From: Streptomyces subrutilus
GTDB lineage: Bacteria; Actinomycetota; Actinomycetes; Streptomycetales; Streptomycetaceae
DNA length: 64,000 nt
Assembly (NCBI RefSeq): GCF_008704535.1
Contig: NZ_CP023701.1
Location: 558,001 to 622,000, forward strand
Direction of reading: 5' to 3'
Shown here: positions 25,941 through 35,190 of the stretch, piece after piece
Layout of the letters: the number at the start of each line of letters is the position of its first letter
How positions within the stretch are numbered: the stretch's first letter is position 1
Position numbers and translations under genes: made by a program
Notes under the pieces: generated by a model
The model's input: only the letters and a program-made list of their open reading frames with translations
Told to the model about the DNA's origin: nothing
Databases searched by the model: none

Positions 25941-26078
25941 GTGGCCGAGCCTGTCCGTGTGCGCGGACCGACCGACCAGGAGGGGCGGCGGTTGCAGCAG
26001 ATCGTGCGCCGGGGCAGCACCGACGCGGTGCGCCATCGGTTCGCTCGTGGCCAAGCGCGGACGACCGAAGCGTCGTGA
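25941..26078 (+). pseudogene. N-terminal remnant of an IS630-family transposase
   Basis: The frame beginning GTG-GCC-GAG reads VAEPVRVRGPTDQEGRRLQQIVRRGSTDAVRHR, which I recognise as the first helix-turn-helix of actinobacterial IS630-type transposases (EPVRVRxLTDxEGxxLQxIVRRGS). After RHR the similarity is lost and the frame stops about 12 codons later; a complete transposase would need some 300 more codons including the DDE triad. The flank to the left (25860-25940) may include the old element end, but I could not define terminal repeats. It is a scar of a deleted insertion. Confidence 0.65.
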
Positions 26079-26155
26079 AGACGATCTCGATCGGGCAGAC
26101 CCGGAGCCCCGAACGGGGCCGGTTCAGGAGAAGGACGGCGCCAGAGGAGAACGAC

Positions 26156-26533
26156 TCAGGAGGCGGACGGCCCGATCTCCCCCGCGAAGACGACGACCTG
26201 GTCGATGAGGCTCCGCCGCAGATGGACGACGTCCGTTCCCGCCAGGCGGGGGCCTCCATCCGGCGTCGTGAAGACCCACTGGTACCGGGCCCACTCGTCC
26301 GGCATGTCCACCGCCGAACAGCGCACCATCGTGCCGGTTCCCGCGGGGTGGCGCCGGATGTCCAGTACGAACCGCTCGACCGCCTCGATCCCCTCGCTGC
26401 GGCCCAACGGTCCCCAGAAGACCACGTCCGAGGTGAGGGCCTGGGAGAGCAGCGCAGTCACATGGCTGTCGTCCGAGGCGTTGAACGCGGAGATGAACGT
26501 GTCGATCGCGGATCGCGCGGTCTCTTCCTGCAT
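26156..26533 (-). CDS. SnoaL-like / NTF2-fold protein
   Basis: About 125 residues. The order AIDTFISAFNASDDSHVTALLSQALTSDVVFWGPLGRSEGIEAVERFVLD, then MVRCSAVDMPDEWARYQWVFTTPDGG and GTDVVHLRRSLIDQVVVFAGE fits the NTF2/SnoaL cone-shaped fold, used by small isomerases, cyclases and binding proteins. The ATG start has only weak upstream signals; the frame extends further upstream but the extra residues are not family-like. It stands alone between the IS630 remnant and a yjbQ gene, so function cannot be inferred from context. Confidence 0.75.
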   Translation of the reverse strand: MQEETARSAIDTFISAFNASDDSHVTALLSQALTSDVVFWGPLGRSEGIEAVERFVLDIRRHPAGTGTMVRCSAVDMPDEWARYQWVFTTPDGGPRLAGTDVVHLRRSLIDQVVVFAGEIGPSAS

Positions 26534-26661
26534 GCACCAGTAATACCACTCGCCTCGCGGACCGCGCTCGTCCCGTGAGCCGTCTCCCGACCACGATGAA
26601 CCCGCCCGGTCACGGGGCTGGGGACGAGCCGCTTCGCCCGCGCCCGGTGCGGGACCGGTTC

Positions 26662-27087
26662 TCAGCACCCCAGGAAGGTCAGCCGCACCTGGCGGTCGGG
26701 GTTGTCCCGGTTGGTGTCCACCAGGGTGACGGACTGCCAGGTGCCCAGTTGGAGGGCGCCGTCGATCACCGGCAGGGTCGCGTGGGGCGGGACGATCGCC
26801 GGCAGGACGTGGTCCCGGCCGTGCCCGGGTGAGCCGTGCCTGTGCTGCCAGCGGCCGTCGGCCGGCAGGAGGGACCGCAGGGCTTCCAGGAGGTCCTCGT
26901 CGCTGCCCGCACCCGTCTCGATGACGGCGAGCCCTGCGGTCGCATGGGGGGTGAACACGTTGAGGAGCCCGCTCCGCCCCCGGGCCACCTCATGGAGGAA
27001 GGCCCCGCAGACCTCGGTCAGGTCCAGGACGGCCTCCCTGTTCCCGGTGGTCACGTCGACGGTCCGTGAAACGAAAGTGTCGGTCAT
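26662..27087 (-). CDS. yjbQ: YjbQ family protein (UPF0047)
   Basis: About 141 residues. The family signature is clear: LLNVFTPHATAGLAVIETG near residue 45 and PPHATLPVIDGALQLGTWQSVTLVDTNRDNPDRQVRLTFLG at the C-terminus. YjbQ proteins form trimers with conserved His residues. E. coli YjbQ has weak thiamin-phosphate-synthase activity, and the physiological role remains unsettled. I took the ATG of MTDTFVSRTVDV because the conserved fold begins there. It is not obviously in an operon. Confidence 0.9.
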   Translation of the reverse strand: MTDTFVSRTVDVTTGNREAVLDLTEVCGAFLHEVARGRSGLLNVFTPHATAGLAVIETGAGSDEDLLEALRSLLPADGRWQHRHGSPGHGRDHVLPAIVPPHATLPVIDGALQLGTWQSVTLVDTNRDNPDRQVRLTFLGC

Positions 27088-27242
27088 GACACCATCCTCG
27101 CGGCACGGGGCCCGAACGGCGCGCACCTGCTCGCCGACCGGGCCGCCGTGCCCGACGACGCCCTCACCGGCGGCGACGGGCGGCAGTCCGCCCTCCGAAG
27201 CGCGTCGCGGCCCGGTCGCCGGGGCGCCCGGACGGGTCCGGT

Positions 27243-27259
27243 GCGCGGGCGCCCCGCGC
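27243..27259 (-). terminator. terminator of the tct-usp operon
   Basis: GCGCGGG-CGC-CCCGCGC, a 7-bp stem with 3-nt loop, lies immediately after the stress-protein stop on the leftward strand. Confidence 0.5.
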
Positions 27260-27264
27260 CTCGT

Positions 27265-27660
27265 TCAGGAGTCGGCCTTCACCGTGAGGACCGGACACGG
27301 CGCGTCCAGCAGGATCCGCAGGGCCGCGGAGCCCAGGAGGAGCTTGCCCACCGTGCTGCGGTGCCTGAGGCCGATCACCACGAGGGACACCCCGGCCGAC
27401 GCCGCCAGCTCGACGATCTCCTCGGCCGCGTCGCCCCCGCCGACCACCTGGCGGATGTCGAAGCCGATGCCCAGCTCCGTCAGGTCGCGTCGGACGAGGT
27501 CCAGGTCCGTGCGTTCCGCGAAACCCCGGTCGACGTAGGCGTCGCCCCGCGAGGTGTTCACCACCAGCAGCGTCTCGCCCCGGGTGCGGGCCTCGTGGAC
27601 CCCCGCCCGCAGGGCCGCCTCCCCTTCCGGCGAGGGGACGTATCCCACCAGTACGGTCAT
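27265..27660 (-). CDS. universal stress protein (UspA family)
   Basis: About 131 residues. [24 protein letters not shown] opens the fold. The end has [35 protein letters not shown], the G-x-S/T nucleotide-binding region (GKLLLGSAA) of ATP-binding UspA proteins. Its ATG overlaps the stop of the tctA gene, so it is the last, translationally coupled gene of the tricarboxylate transporter operon. The link suggests an ATP/AMP-sensing role in transport, as seen for some transporter-linked UspA domains; that is inference. Confidence 0.9.
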   Translation of the reverse strand: MTVLVGYVPSPEGEAALRAGVHEARTRGETLLVVNTSRGDAYVDRGFAERTDLDLVRRDLTELGIGFDIRQVVGGGDAAEEIVELAASAGVSLVVIGLRHRSTVGKLLLGSAALRILLDAPCPVLTVKADS

Positions 27661-29171
27661 GACCGCTCCTTTCCGGCCCGCCGGTCGGCGAGGGGCCGTG
27701 CGACGTACCGGCGGGCCAGCGGCCAGGCCAGGACGAGCACGATCACGGTGTAGATCACGTAGGACACCGGCCCGCCCAGCAGACCGGACAGCTCGCCGCC
27801 GGACAGCTGGAGCGAGCGCCGGCCCTGGAGTTCCGCCCGGGGTCCGAGGATGACGCCGACGATCAGCGGCAGCACCGGCAGGCCGAACCTGCGCATGCCG
27901 AAGCCGATCAGCCCCACGGTCAGGAGCAGGAAGAGGTCCAGGGGCTGGGCGTTGACCGCGTAGGCGCCCATCGACGCGAAGAACACGATCCCCGCGTACA
28001 GGTAGGGGCGGGGTATGCGCAGCAGCCTGGCCCAGGCGGGTGCGAGCGGCAGGTTGAGCAGGAGCAGCAGCAGGTTGCCGATGAACAGGCTGGCGATCAG
28101 CGCCCAGACCAGCTCCGACTCGCGCTCGAAGAGCAGCGGGCCGGGCTGGATGCCGTGCGACTGGAACGCCGCGAGCATCACCGCGGCGGTCGCGTTCGTC
28201 GGCAGGCCGATGGCGAGCATCGGCACGAGGGTGCCCGCCGCGGACGCGTTGTTCGCCGCCTCGGGACCGGCGACCCCCTCGATCGCACCCTTGCCGAACT
28301 GCTCGGGGTGCTTGCTCAGCTTCTTCTCGACGGCGTACGACAGGAACGTCGGGATCTCCGCGCCGCCGGCCGGCATGGCCCCGAAGGGGAAGCCGAAGGC
28401 GGTGCCGCGCAGCCACGGTTTCCAGGACCTCTTCCAGTCCTCGCGCCCCATCCACGGCACGCCGACCGGGATCACCCCCGCGGGTTTGCGCCGCAGGTGC
28501 GCCGCCACCCAGAGGGCCTCGCCGACGGCGAAGATGCCCACGGCGACGACGACCACGTCGATGCCGTCGGCGAGCTGCGGGACGCCGAAGGTGAGCCGCT
28601 GCTGCCCGGAGACCGCGTCGATGCCGACCAGGCCGATCACCAGGCCGACGAGCAGCGAGGCGAACCCGCGGATGCGCGAGGAGCCGAGGACGGCGGTGAC
28701 CGCGACGAAGGACAGCAGCATGATCGCGAAGTAGTCGGGTGCGCCGAGGCCGACCGCGAAGTCCACCACGAGCGGGGCGACGAAGACCAGCAGCAGGGTG
28801 CCGATCGTGCCGGCGACGAAGGATCCGATCGCCGCGGTGGCGAGGGCCTGCGCCGCCCGGCCGGCCTTGGCCATCTTGTTGCCCTCGATGGCCGTGACGA
28901 CGGACGACGACTCGCCGGGCGTGTTCAGCAGGATCGAGGTGGTCGAGCCGCCGTACATGCCGCCGTAGAAGATGCCGGCGAACATGATGAACGCCTGGAC
29001 CGGCTCCATCCCGTAGGTGACCGGCAGCAGCAGGGCCACGGTCATGGCCGGGCCGATGCCGGGCAGCACCCCGACCGCCGTGCCGATCGTGACGCCGATC
29101 AGCGCGAGCAGCAGGTTCATCGGGGTGACGACCTGCGCGAACCCTTCGAGCAGGTGGTTCAGGTTGTCCAT
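27657..29171 (-). CDS. tctA: tripartite tricarboxylate transporter, large permease subunit
   Basis: 504 residues with about 12 membrane helices. The N-terminal half has [54 protein letters not shown] and the second half the related [34 protein letters not shown], the duplicated P-G-x-G / N-x-P-G signature of TctA. It forms the ion-coupled channel that takes citrate or another carboxylate from the periplasmic TctC receptor. The ATG overlaps the tctB stop (TAATG), and its own stop overlaps the stress-protein start (ATGA). Confidence 0.95.
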   Translation of the reverse strand: MDNLNHLLEGFAQVVTPMNLLLALIGVTIGTAVGVLPGIGPAMTVALLLPVTYGMEPVQAFIMFAGIFYGGMYGGSTTSILLNTPGESSSVVTAIEGNKMAKAGRAAQALATAAIGSFVAGTIGTLLLVFVAPLVVDFAVGLGAPDYFAIMLLSFVAVTAVLGSSRIRGFASLLVGLVIGLVGIDAVSGQQRLTFGVPQLADGIDVVVVAVGIFAVGEALWVAAHLRRKPAGVIPVGVPWMGREDWKRSWKPWLRGTAFGFPFGAMPAGGAEIPTFLSYAVEKKLSKHPEQFGKGAIEGVAGPEAANNASAAGTLVPMLAIGLPTNATAAVMLAAFQSHGIQPGPLLFERESELVWALIASLFIGNLLLLLLNLPLAPAWARLLRIPRPYLYAGIVFFASMGAYAVNAQPLDLFLLLTVGLIGFGMRRFGLPVLPLIVGVILGPRAELQGRRSLQLSGGELSGLLGGPVSYVIYTVIVLVLAWPLARRYVARPLADRRAGKERS

Positions 29172-29704
29172 TACAGGATTCCTCGCAGCACGCCGGCCGG
29201 GAGACTGACGCCGAGCCCGATCGCGAAGGCGTAGAAGGTGGCCAGGGACAGCGCCACCGCGATCACCAGGTTGCGCAGGTAGTGCCGGTTGCCCAGGGCG
29301 AAGGCGGTCCCCCAGAACAGGAGGGTGCCGCTGATCACCCAGCCGAGGGGCTCGATCAGTACCGCGTTCACGACGAACGCCCCGGTCAGCAGGAGCACCG
29401 TGCGCCAGTCGACCGGGCTCGTCGGATCGACGTCCTCGCCGGCCTCGGGTTCGGCGCGGCCGCCCCGCGCGACGTCGACGGTGTACGCCAGGGCGATCAC
29501 GAGGAGCAGTGCGCCGAGGAGCACCGGTACCGTGCGCGGCCCGATCGGGTCGGCGCTGCTCGTGGAGTGCGCGATCCCCGCCGCGTCGACGATCACCAGC
29601 CCGCCCACCAGGGCGAGGAAGGCGCACACTCCGTACTGGCCCCGGTCCCCGCCGGTGTGTCGGCGGGGGGCCGGGTCGGTGTGCTCGGTGACGTCCAGGC
29701 TCAT
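29171..29704 (-). CDS. tctB: tripartite tricarboxylate transporter, small subunit TctB
   Basis: 177 residues. After a polar N-terminus (about 30 residues) there are four hydrophobic segments ([99 protein letters not shown]), the standard TctB layout; [13 protein letters not shown] is family-typical. It pairs with TctA in the membrane. The ATG overlaps the tctC stop as ATGA. Confidence 0.92.
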   Translation of the reverse strand: MSLDVTEHTDPAPRRHTGGDRGQYGVCAFLALVGGLVIVDAAGIAHSTSSADPIGPRTVPVLLGALLLVIALAYTVDVARGGRAEPEAGEDVDPTSPVDWRTVLLLTGAFVVNAVLIEPLGWVISGTLLFWGTAFALGNRHYLRNLVIAVALSLATFYAFAIGLGVSLPAGVLRGIL

Positions 29705-30702
29705 GCCAGGCCGAGCTCTGTGAGGATGTCGGCGACGGCCTTGTCCTGCGCCGTCAGATAGGCGGCGAACTCGTCGCCCGTCATGAACGCGTCGGTCCAG
29801 CCGTGCTTGGCCAGTTCGCCCTGCCACTCCTTGGACCGGTGCATGGCGGTGAGCGAGTCGGTCCAGACCTTCTTGTCGGCGTCGCCGATGCCGGGCGGGG
29901 CGACGACTCCGCGCCAGTTGGTGAAGACCAGGTCGATGCCCGAGGCCTTCAGCGTCGGGACGTCCTTGAGGGCGTCGATCGGCTTCTCGCTGGTCACCGC
30001 GAGCACCCTCACCTGGCCCGCCTGGATCTGGTCGAGGAACTCGCCGAAGCCGCTGGCACCGAAGGCGATCTTGTTACCGAGGATCGCCGGGAGCAGCTCG
30101 CCGCCGCCGTCGTACCCGATGTAGTTGACCTTCTTCGGGTCGATTCCGACGGCCTTGGCGAGCTGCGTCGGCAGCAGGTGGTCGGGGCCGCCGAGCGATG
30201 AGCCGCCCCCGACGGCGACCGCCTTGGGGTCCGCCTTCCAGGCGGTGACGAGGTCGCCGATCGTCTTGTACGGGGAGTCCTTGGGCACGACGATCGCGCC
30301 CGCCTCTTCCATCAGCTTGGCGATCGGGGTGGTCTGGGAGAGCGTCGCCTTCGACTTCGAGGCGTAGGAGGCACCGACGACTCCCAGCCCCATCTGCATG
30401 GCGAGCTTGCCGTTGCCCTTTTCGTTCACGGTGCGCTGGAGGCCGACGGTTCCGCCGGCGCCCGGGAGGTTGAACACCTGGATACCGGAGGCGATCTTGG
30501 TGTCCTCCATCACCTTGGCCACCGTCCGCGCCGTGGTGTCGTACCCGCCGCCCGGGGTGTTGGGGACCATGATCCGCAGGCCGGTCACGGGCTCGTCCGC
30601 CTTGCCCGTTCCCTGCTTCTCGGCGGTGGCGCCGCAGGCACCCGCGGCGAGTATGGACAGGGCTGCCAGGGCGCTGACGGCAGCAGTTCTTCGGGTTCTC
30701 AT
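29701..30702 (-). CDS. tctC: tripartite tricarboxylate transporter substrate-binding protein TctC
   Basis: 333 residues. A signal peptide ([23 protein letters not shown]) ends in a Cys that could be lipidated, although the lipobox AGAC is not canonical. The mature part shows the Bug/TctC fold: [76 protein letters not shown] and [25 protein letters not shown]. It captures an extracellular carboxylate for TctAB. ATG preceded by AGGGA. First gene of the operon, divergent from the two-component system. Confidence 0.95.
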   Translation of the reverse strand: MRTRRTAAVSALAALSILAAGACGATAEKQGTGKADEPVTGLRIMVPNTPGGGYDTTARTVAKVMEDTKIASGIQVFNLPGAGGTVGLQRTVNEKGNGKLAMQMGLGVVGASYASKSKATLSQTTPIAKLMEEAGAIVVPKDSPYKTIGDLVTAWKADPKAVAVGGGSSLGGPDHLLPTQLAKAVGIDPKKVNYIGYDGGGELLPAILGNKIAFGASGFGEFLDQIQAGQVRVLAVTSEKPIDALKDVPTLKASGIDLVFTNWRGVVAPPGIGDADKKVWTDSLTAMHRSKEWQGELAKHGWTDAFMTGDEFAAYLTAQDKAVADILTELGLA

Positions 30703-30778
30703 GGTTTGTCCCTATCGCTTCCGGGTGTCGGACGCCATGATTGTGCGACCCCGCAGCCACCACGTCTGTGTTGTGTCA

Positions 30779-30796
30779 GAACTGAAGATTGAGTTC
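30779..30796. promoter_or_regulatory. inverted repeat between tctC and the sensor kinase gene
   Basis: GAACT-N8-AGTTC lies in the short, locally AT-rich divergent region, just before the kinase start. It is a candidate binding site for the adjacent CitB-type response regulator. Arms are only 5 bp. Confidence 0.35.
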
Positions 30797-30799
30797 ATT

Positions 30800-32446
30800 G
30801 TGGTCGTAACTTTTCGCCGCCATACCCTCGCGGGCGAGCTGTTGGTGCTCCAGCTCGCCATCGTCGTGGTGGTGCTGCTGGCGGTCGCCGGCGTCTCGCT
30901 GGCCCAGTCGGAAGCGACCTTCAACCGGGTCGAAGGACACCGGGTCACCGCGCTGGCCGAGCAGTTGGCCGGCATGCCCCTGGTGTCCAGCCAGCTCGTC
31001 CGGCCGGCGCCCGGCGAGACGCTCGCCCCGCTCGTCCAGACCACGCTGACCCAGTCGGGCGTCACCTCCGTGACGGTCGCCGACAGCACCGGCAGGATCG
31101 TCAGCTCCACGAACCCATCGGTGATCGGTACGCGGCTGCAGCTCGGCCCCGGCGTGGCGCAGGCCCGCGGCTGGTCGGGCGAGCTGGTGCTGGACGGCGT
31201 CCCGGAGCTGGTGGCCCAGGTGCCGGTGCTGGGGAGCGGTCAACCCGTTCTCGGCCGGCATCTGGGCACCGTGATGATCGGTGAGGCCTCCCCGACGGTG
31301 TGGCAGCGGCTGAACGGCGCCTCGTCGTACCTGCTGGCCTACCTCGGCATCGCGAGCGGGCTCGGCCTGACCGGATCGTGGCTGCTGGCCCGGCGCACCA
31401 AGCGCCAGACCCTCGGTCTGGAACCGCGCGAGATCGCCGGGCTCGCCGAGCACCGCGAGGCCATGCTGTACGGGATCGCGGAAGGCGTGGTGGCCCTCGA
31501 TCCGCAGCTGCGGCTCACCCTGGTCAACGAGGTCGGCCGGCGGCTGCTCGATCTGCCCGAGCACTGTGTGGGGCGGAGCCTGGCCGAGCTCCGGATCGAG
31601 GGCCGCCTGCACGACGTCCTCGCCGGATCCCCCGGCGACACGGCCGAGCGGCGCGACGAGGTCGTCATACGCCGCAACCGGGTGCTCGTGATGAACCGGA
31701 TGACCGTCACCAAGGACGGCCGCCGGCTCGGGTCGGTCACCACCCTGCGGGACCGTACTGAGCTCGCGCAGCTGGAGCGCGAGATCGGGTCCTTCCGCAG
31801 CTCCGCCGAACTGCTGCGCGCGCAGGCCCACGAGTTCGCCAACCAGCTGCACACGATCTCCGGACTGATCCAGATCGGCAGGCACGACGAGGTCGTCCGG
31901 TACGTCCGCGCCCTGAGCCGACACCGCCAGTCCCTGGACACGACCCTGGCCACACGGGTCCGCGACCTGGCAGTCGGCGCCCTGCTGATGGCGAAGTCCT
32001 CGCTCGCGGCCGAACGGAAGGTCGTCCTGCGCGTCTCGGAGCACACGGCCCTCGACCGGCTGGCACCGGAGGACTCGGTGGACGTGGCGACCGTGCTGGG
32101 AAACCTCGTCGACAACGCCGTCGACGCCGCGGCGGCGGGCGACGACGGCCGCGACGCGTGGGTGGAGGTGGAACTGCGGCAGGACGCGTCCAGCGTGGAG
32201 ATCGTCGTGCGCGACTCGGGCCCCGGCGTGGCACCCGAACTCGCCCAGGAGGTCTTCTCGCACGGCTTCACCACGAAGGCCGCCCAGCAGGGCGAGCGCG
32301 GCATCGGCCTGGCGCTCACCCGGCTCGTCTGCGAGCGCCGGGGCGGCGAGGTCGCGGTGGCCAACACGCCCGACGGTGCCATGTTCACCGCGAGGATGTC
32401 CGTCGGCAGCACGGCCGGCACGGTGGCGGAAGGGGCCTCCCGATGA
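30800..32446 (+). CDS. CitA/DcuS-type sensor histidine kinase
   Basis: About 548 residues. A first membrane helix (ELLVLQLAIVVVVLLAVAGVSLA), an extracytoplasmic PAS/Cache sensor (about 40-175), a second helix (YLLAYLGIASGLGLTGSWLL), a cytoplasmic PAS (about 215-320) and the kinase core follow in order. The phospho-acceptor box is HEFANQLHTISGLIQIG (His344), the SpoOB-like type of this family. The ATPase domain shows NLVDNAVDAA, DSGPGV and GERGIGLALTRLV. Start is uncertain: I used GTG at VVTFRRHTLAGE; another GTG lies 27 bp upstream. Divergence from tctCBA implies it senses the transported carboxylate. Confidence 0.92.
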   Translation: MVVTFRRHTLAGELLVLQLAIVVVVLLAVAGVSLAQSEATFNRVEGHRVTALAEQLAGMPLVSSQLVRPAPGETLAPLVQTTLTQSGVTSVTVADSTGRIVSSTNPSVIGTRLQLGPGVAQARGWSGELVLDGVPELVAQVPVLGSGQPVLGRHLGTVMIGEASPTVWQRLNGASSYLLAYLGIASGLGLTGSWLLARRTKRQTLGLEPREIAGLAEHREAMLYGIAEGVVALDPQLRLTLVNEVGRRLLDLPEHCVGRSLAELRIEGRLHDVLAGSPGDTAERRDEVVIRRNRVLVMNRMTVTKDGRRLGSVTTLRDRTELAQLEREIGSFRSSAELLRAQAHEFANQLHTISGLIQIGRHDEVVRYVRALSRHRQSLDTTLATRVRDLAVGALLMAKSSLAAERKVVLRVSEHTALDRLAPEDSVDVATVLGNLVDNAVDAAAAGDDGRDAWVEVELRQDASSVEIVVRDSGPGVAPELAQEVFSHGFTTKAAQQGERGIGLALTRLVCERRGGEVAVANTPDGAMFTARMSVGSTAGTVAEGASR

Positions 32447-33117
32447 TCGACGTACTGGTCGTCGACGACGACTTCATGGTGGCGAGCGTCCACCGGGCCT
32501 TCGTCGACCGCGTGGCGCCCTTCCGGGTCGTCGGCACCGCGAGCAGCGGCGAGCAGGCGATCGCGGCCGTCGGCGAGCTGCGCCCCGACCTGGTCCTGCT
32601 CGATCTCTACCTGCCGGACATGTTCGGCCTGGACGTCATCCCGCGTCTGCGGGCCGCCGGGCACGACTGCGACATCATGGTGATCAGCGCCTCGCGCGAG
32701 GCCGACGCCGTACGACGCTCCGTCCGCCAGGGCGTGGTCAACTACCTGCTGAAGCCCTTCGACTTCGACGACCTGCGCCCCCGCCTCGAACGGTACGCCG
32801 CCCAGCGCACCAGCCTGCTCACCACGGTCGTCAGGGGCCAGGCCGACGTGGACCGGGTGCTGACCGGGGCCGGCCTGCCGACGTCGAGCACGGCGCTGCC
32901 GAAGGGGATGAGCGTGGAGACGGCGGGGCTGATCGAGCGCACCCTGCGCGGTACCGACGGAACGCTGTCGGCAGCCGAGTGCGCGGCCCGCACCGGCATC
33001 TCCCGCGTCAGCGCCCGCCGTTACCTGGAGCACTTCCACGACACGGGCCGCGCCGAGGTGTCCCTGCGGTACGGAGCGGCCGGCAGGCCCGAGCGGCGCT
33101 ACGGCTGGCGCGTCTGA
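32443..33117 (+). CDS. CitB/DcuR-type response regulator
   Basis: 224 residues. The receiver domain has VDDDFM, the phosphorylation site in LVLLDLYLPD (Asp54), and LLKPFDF (Lys). The C-terminal part has a helix-turn-helix (AAECAARTGISRVSARRYLEHFHDTGRAEVSLRYG) of the kind found in citrate/malate regulators. The ATG overlaps the kinase stop. Likely activates the divergent tct operon when a carboxylate is present. Confidence 0.93.
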   Translation: MIDVLVVDDDFMVASVHRAFVDRVAPFRVVGTASSGEQAIAAVGELRPDLVLLDLYLPDMFGLDVIPRLRAAGHDCDIMVISASREADAVRRSVRQGVVNYLLKPFDFDDLRPRLERYAAQRTSLLTTVVRGQADVDRVLTGAGLPTSSTALPKGMSVETAGLIERTLRGTDGTLSAAECAARTGISRVSARRYLEHFHDTGRAEVSLRYGAAGRPERRYGWRV

Positions 33118-33196
33118 GCCGGAGGCGGCGTCGGGGCGGAAGGGGTCGTACTGATCGGCCGCACCGGCGGAGGGACCCGCGGAGGGTCACTCCCGC

Positions 33197-33436
33197 TCAG
33201 CGGACGAACGCGGTCCGCAGGGGGATCTCGCTGCGCTGCAGGCGGCCGGCGTGATGGGCTCGGCGGCGTGCGACGTGGACGCTGCGCCGGGCGAGGCAGA
33301 GCTCGCCCGCCGGTACGTGACAGGTAGGGCAGTCCTCCGCGAACGCACCGTGCCGGAACCGGCGGTGCGTCTCGTACGCGGCGTCCAGGGCGGCATCGAA
33401 GACGGAGCCCGGCATCGGCGCTGCGGCGGTCGTCAT
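33197..33436 (-). CDS. small zinc-finger-like protein
   Basis: 79 residues. The core CPTCHVPAGELC followed by H-x-R-R-x-x-H-H resembles the short CxxC-x7-C...H zinc-binding modules found in many actinobacterial and phage proteins (CPxC-x3-PG-x2-C). The N-terminal half, FDAALDAAYETHRRFRHGAFAEDC, is helical and typical of those proteins. ATG with GGAG about 9 nt upstream. A nucleic-acid or protein-binding role is plausible; nothing more can be said. Confidence 0.6.
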   Translation of the reverse strand: MTTAAAPMPGSVFDAALDAAYETHRRFRHGAFAEDCPTCHVPAGELCLARRSVHVARRRAHHAGRLQRSEIPLRTAFVR

Positions 33437-33637
33437 GGAGGGCTTCTCCTCGCATAGGGGGCGCGGCGGCCTCAGCCCTCACACTCCACGGGTCCTACAA
33501 GTAGTCGACCTTCGGATTCCCCGTTTTGCGCGGTTCAACAGGCCGAAGTGAAATCCGACCGGCGGACCGGTGCCGGGGAGGCCTGCGGCGTAGGCTGGGA
33601 AGACGGCCGTGGAGGCCGACGACCACGGGAGCCATGG

Positions 33638-33976
33638 ATGACGCGGTACCTCATCTCGTTCGACGACGGCACGATGATCATTCCCGAGGAGGAGCTGCCC
33701 GAGGTCACCGAGGACTCGCTCCGGGTGGTGCGCGAGGCTCGGGACGCCGGTGTGTGGGTCTTCGGGGGTGGACTGCACACGCAGCGGGCGAGCGTGGTGT
33801 CCACCGACGGGACCGTCGCCGATGGCCCGTACCCCGAGACCAAGGCGGTGCCCGGCGGGTTCTCGATCATCGACGTGCCCACGCGTGAGGAGGCGCTGGA
33901 GTGGGCCGCCAAGATCGCCGCCGCGTGCCGCTGCGCGCAGGAGGTGCGGGAGTTCATGTCCGACCCGACCGACTGA
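33638..33976 (+). CDS. YciI family protein
   Basis: 112 residues. MTRYLISFDDGTM, the central GVWVFGGGLHTQRASVVSTDGTVADGPYPETKAVPGGFSIIDVPTREEALEWAAKIAAACRCAQEVREF matches the DGP-x-x-ETKE-x-x-GG signature of YCII/DGPF-domain proteins, dimeric ferredoxin-like folds often paired with sigma factors or found alone. ATG with GGAG 7 nt upstream. No partner sigma is adjacent here. Confidence 0.85.
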   Translation: MTRYLISFDDGTMIIPEEELPEVTEDSLRVVREARDAGVWVFGGGLHTQRASVVSTDGTVADGPYPETKAVPGGFSIIDVPTREEALEWAAKIAAACRCAQEVREFMSDPTD

Positions 33977-34138
33977 GCGCGGCGGACTTCGACGTCGCGG
34001 CCCGGATGAGCCTCCCCGGGAGGGGTCGGCCGGCACGGCGCTGCACCGGGCCGGCCGAGGACGCGGCGTACCGCGCGGACCGGTGGCCGATCCCGCACTG
34101 GCCGCCGGGTGGTTCGCGGCCGTCTCGGGCGGCGCCGC

Positions 34139-34154
34139 GCCGGGTCAGCCCGGC
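34139..34154. terminator. short hairpin between convergent genes
   Basis: GCCGGG-TCAG-CCCGGC, 6-bp stem with tetraloop, overlaps the 3' end of the methyltransferase gene. Confidence 0.4.
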
Positions 34155-34936
34155 TTGACCGCCAGCGTCGCGAAATAGTTCGACATGTGTGCGCCGGATG
34201 CGCTGGAGCGGTCCGGTGCCTCCGCGAAGCCGGTGAGGACGAACCCCGCGGCGAGTTGCCCGCCGATCTGGTCGGTGAGGGTGTGGCTGTACTCCAGGGC
34301 GGCGTCAGCGCCGAACTTCGTGGCGCGTTCCTCGGCGGAGTACTGCGTGACATCGCTGTAGGGCAGCTTGTGCACGACGATCAGCTCGCCGCGCCCGTCG
34401 AGGGCCTCGTGGTCGAACAGGTACACATCGGGGTTGAGGAAGCCCGAGAGCAGGGTTCCGCCCGGTCGCAGGACGCGGAAGCACTCGCGCCACACCGGTG
34501 CCAGGTCGGGTGCGAAGAGGTTGGAGACCGGATGGAACACGACGTCGAACGTTGCGTCGTCGAAGGCACCGAGGTCGCGCATGTCACCCAGGACGGTGCG
34601 CAGTCCGAGCCCGTCGCGCGCCGCCACCATGCGGTCCTGGCCGAGCTGGCGGGGCGAGTTGTCGAACACGGTGACCCGCGCTCCCGCGGCGGCGAGGATC
34701 GGACCCTGCTGGCCGCCGCCGGACGCCAGGCACAACACGTCCTTGCCGGTCAGGTCGGCCGGCAGCCAGGAGCGGTCGACCGGCTCACGGCCGATGAGAA
34801 CGGTCGACCAGTCGCCCCTGCGGGCGCGCTCGACGTCCTCGGCACTCACCGGCCTCGTCCACTCGTCGCCGTCCTGGACGTACTTGTCCCAGGCTGCCCG
34901 ATTGTGGGCAACGGGATCGACCTCGATGTCCTGCAC
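34145..34936 (-). CDS. class I SAM-dependent methyltransferase
   Basis: 263 residues. Motif I is [33 protein letters not shown]. Motif II/III follows as [26 protein letters not shown] and [19 protein letters not shown]. This is the stand-alone Methyltransf_11/25-like group with an N-terminal [21 protein letters not shown] segment. GTG start with GGGAG upstream. The substrate is unknown; no pathway genes flank it. Confidence 0.9.
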   Translation of the reverse strand: MQDIEVDPVAHNRAAWDKYVQDGDEWTRPVSAEDVERARRGDWSTVLIGREPVDRSWLPADLTGKDVLCLASGGGQQGPILAAAGARVTVFDNSPRQLGQDRMVAARDGLGLRTVLGDMRDLGAFDDATFDVVFHPVSNLFAPDLAPVWRECFRVLRPGGTLLSGFLNPDVYLFDHEALDGRGELIVVHKLPYSDVTQYSAEERATKFGADAALEYSHTLTDQIGGQLAAGFVLTGFAEAPDRSSASGAHMSNYFATLAVKPG

Positions 34937-35190
34937 GTTCGACTCCCTGCTACGGCCCGGCGGACACCGGTGGTGCCGACGGTTCGGCGCCGCCAGCCAA
35001 CACGATCGCAGCTGCGGGCTCAAGGAAATATGCGGACGCCGAGGTGTCGCGGGCTCGCCGGGGTGCGGGGGCATGCCGGAGTCCACGCGGTCCAGGAGGA
35101 CCCGGAGGCCGCAGTGCGGATCGGCTGGCCGGCTGCGTGGAGCGGGACCCGGACGCCGACGTGGCGGCCCGGACCCGACAGGGGCCCGGC

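Noticed and set aside
30703..30799. A riboswitch in the tct/two-component divergent region
   Set aside because: The region is under 100 bp and shows no known aptamer core; a protein-binding dyad is the simpler reading.
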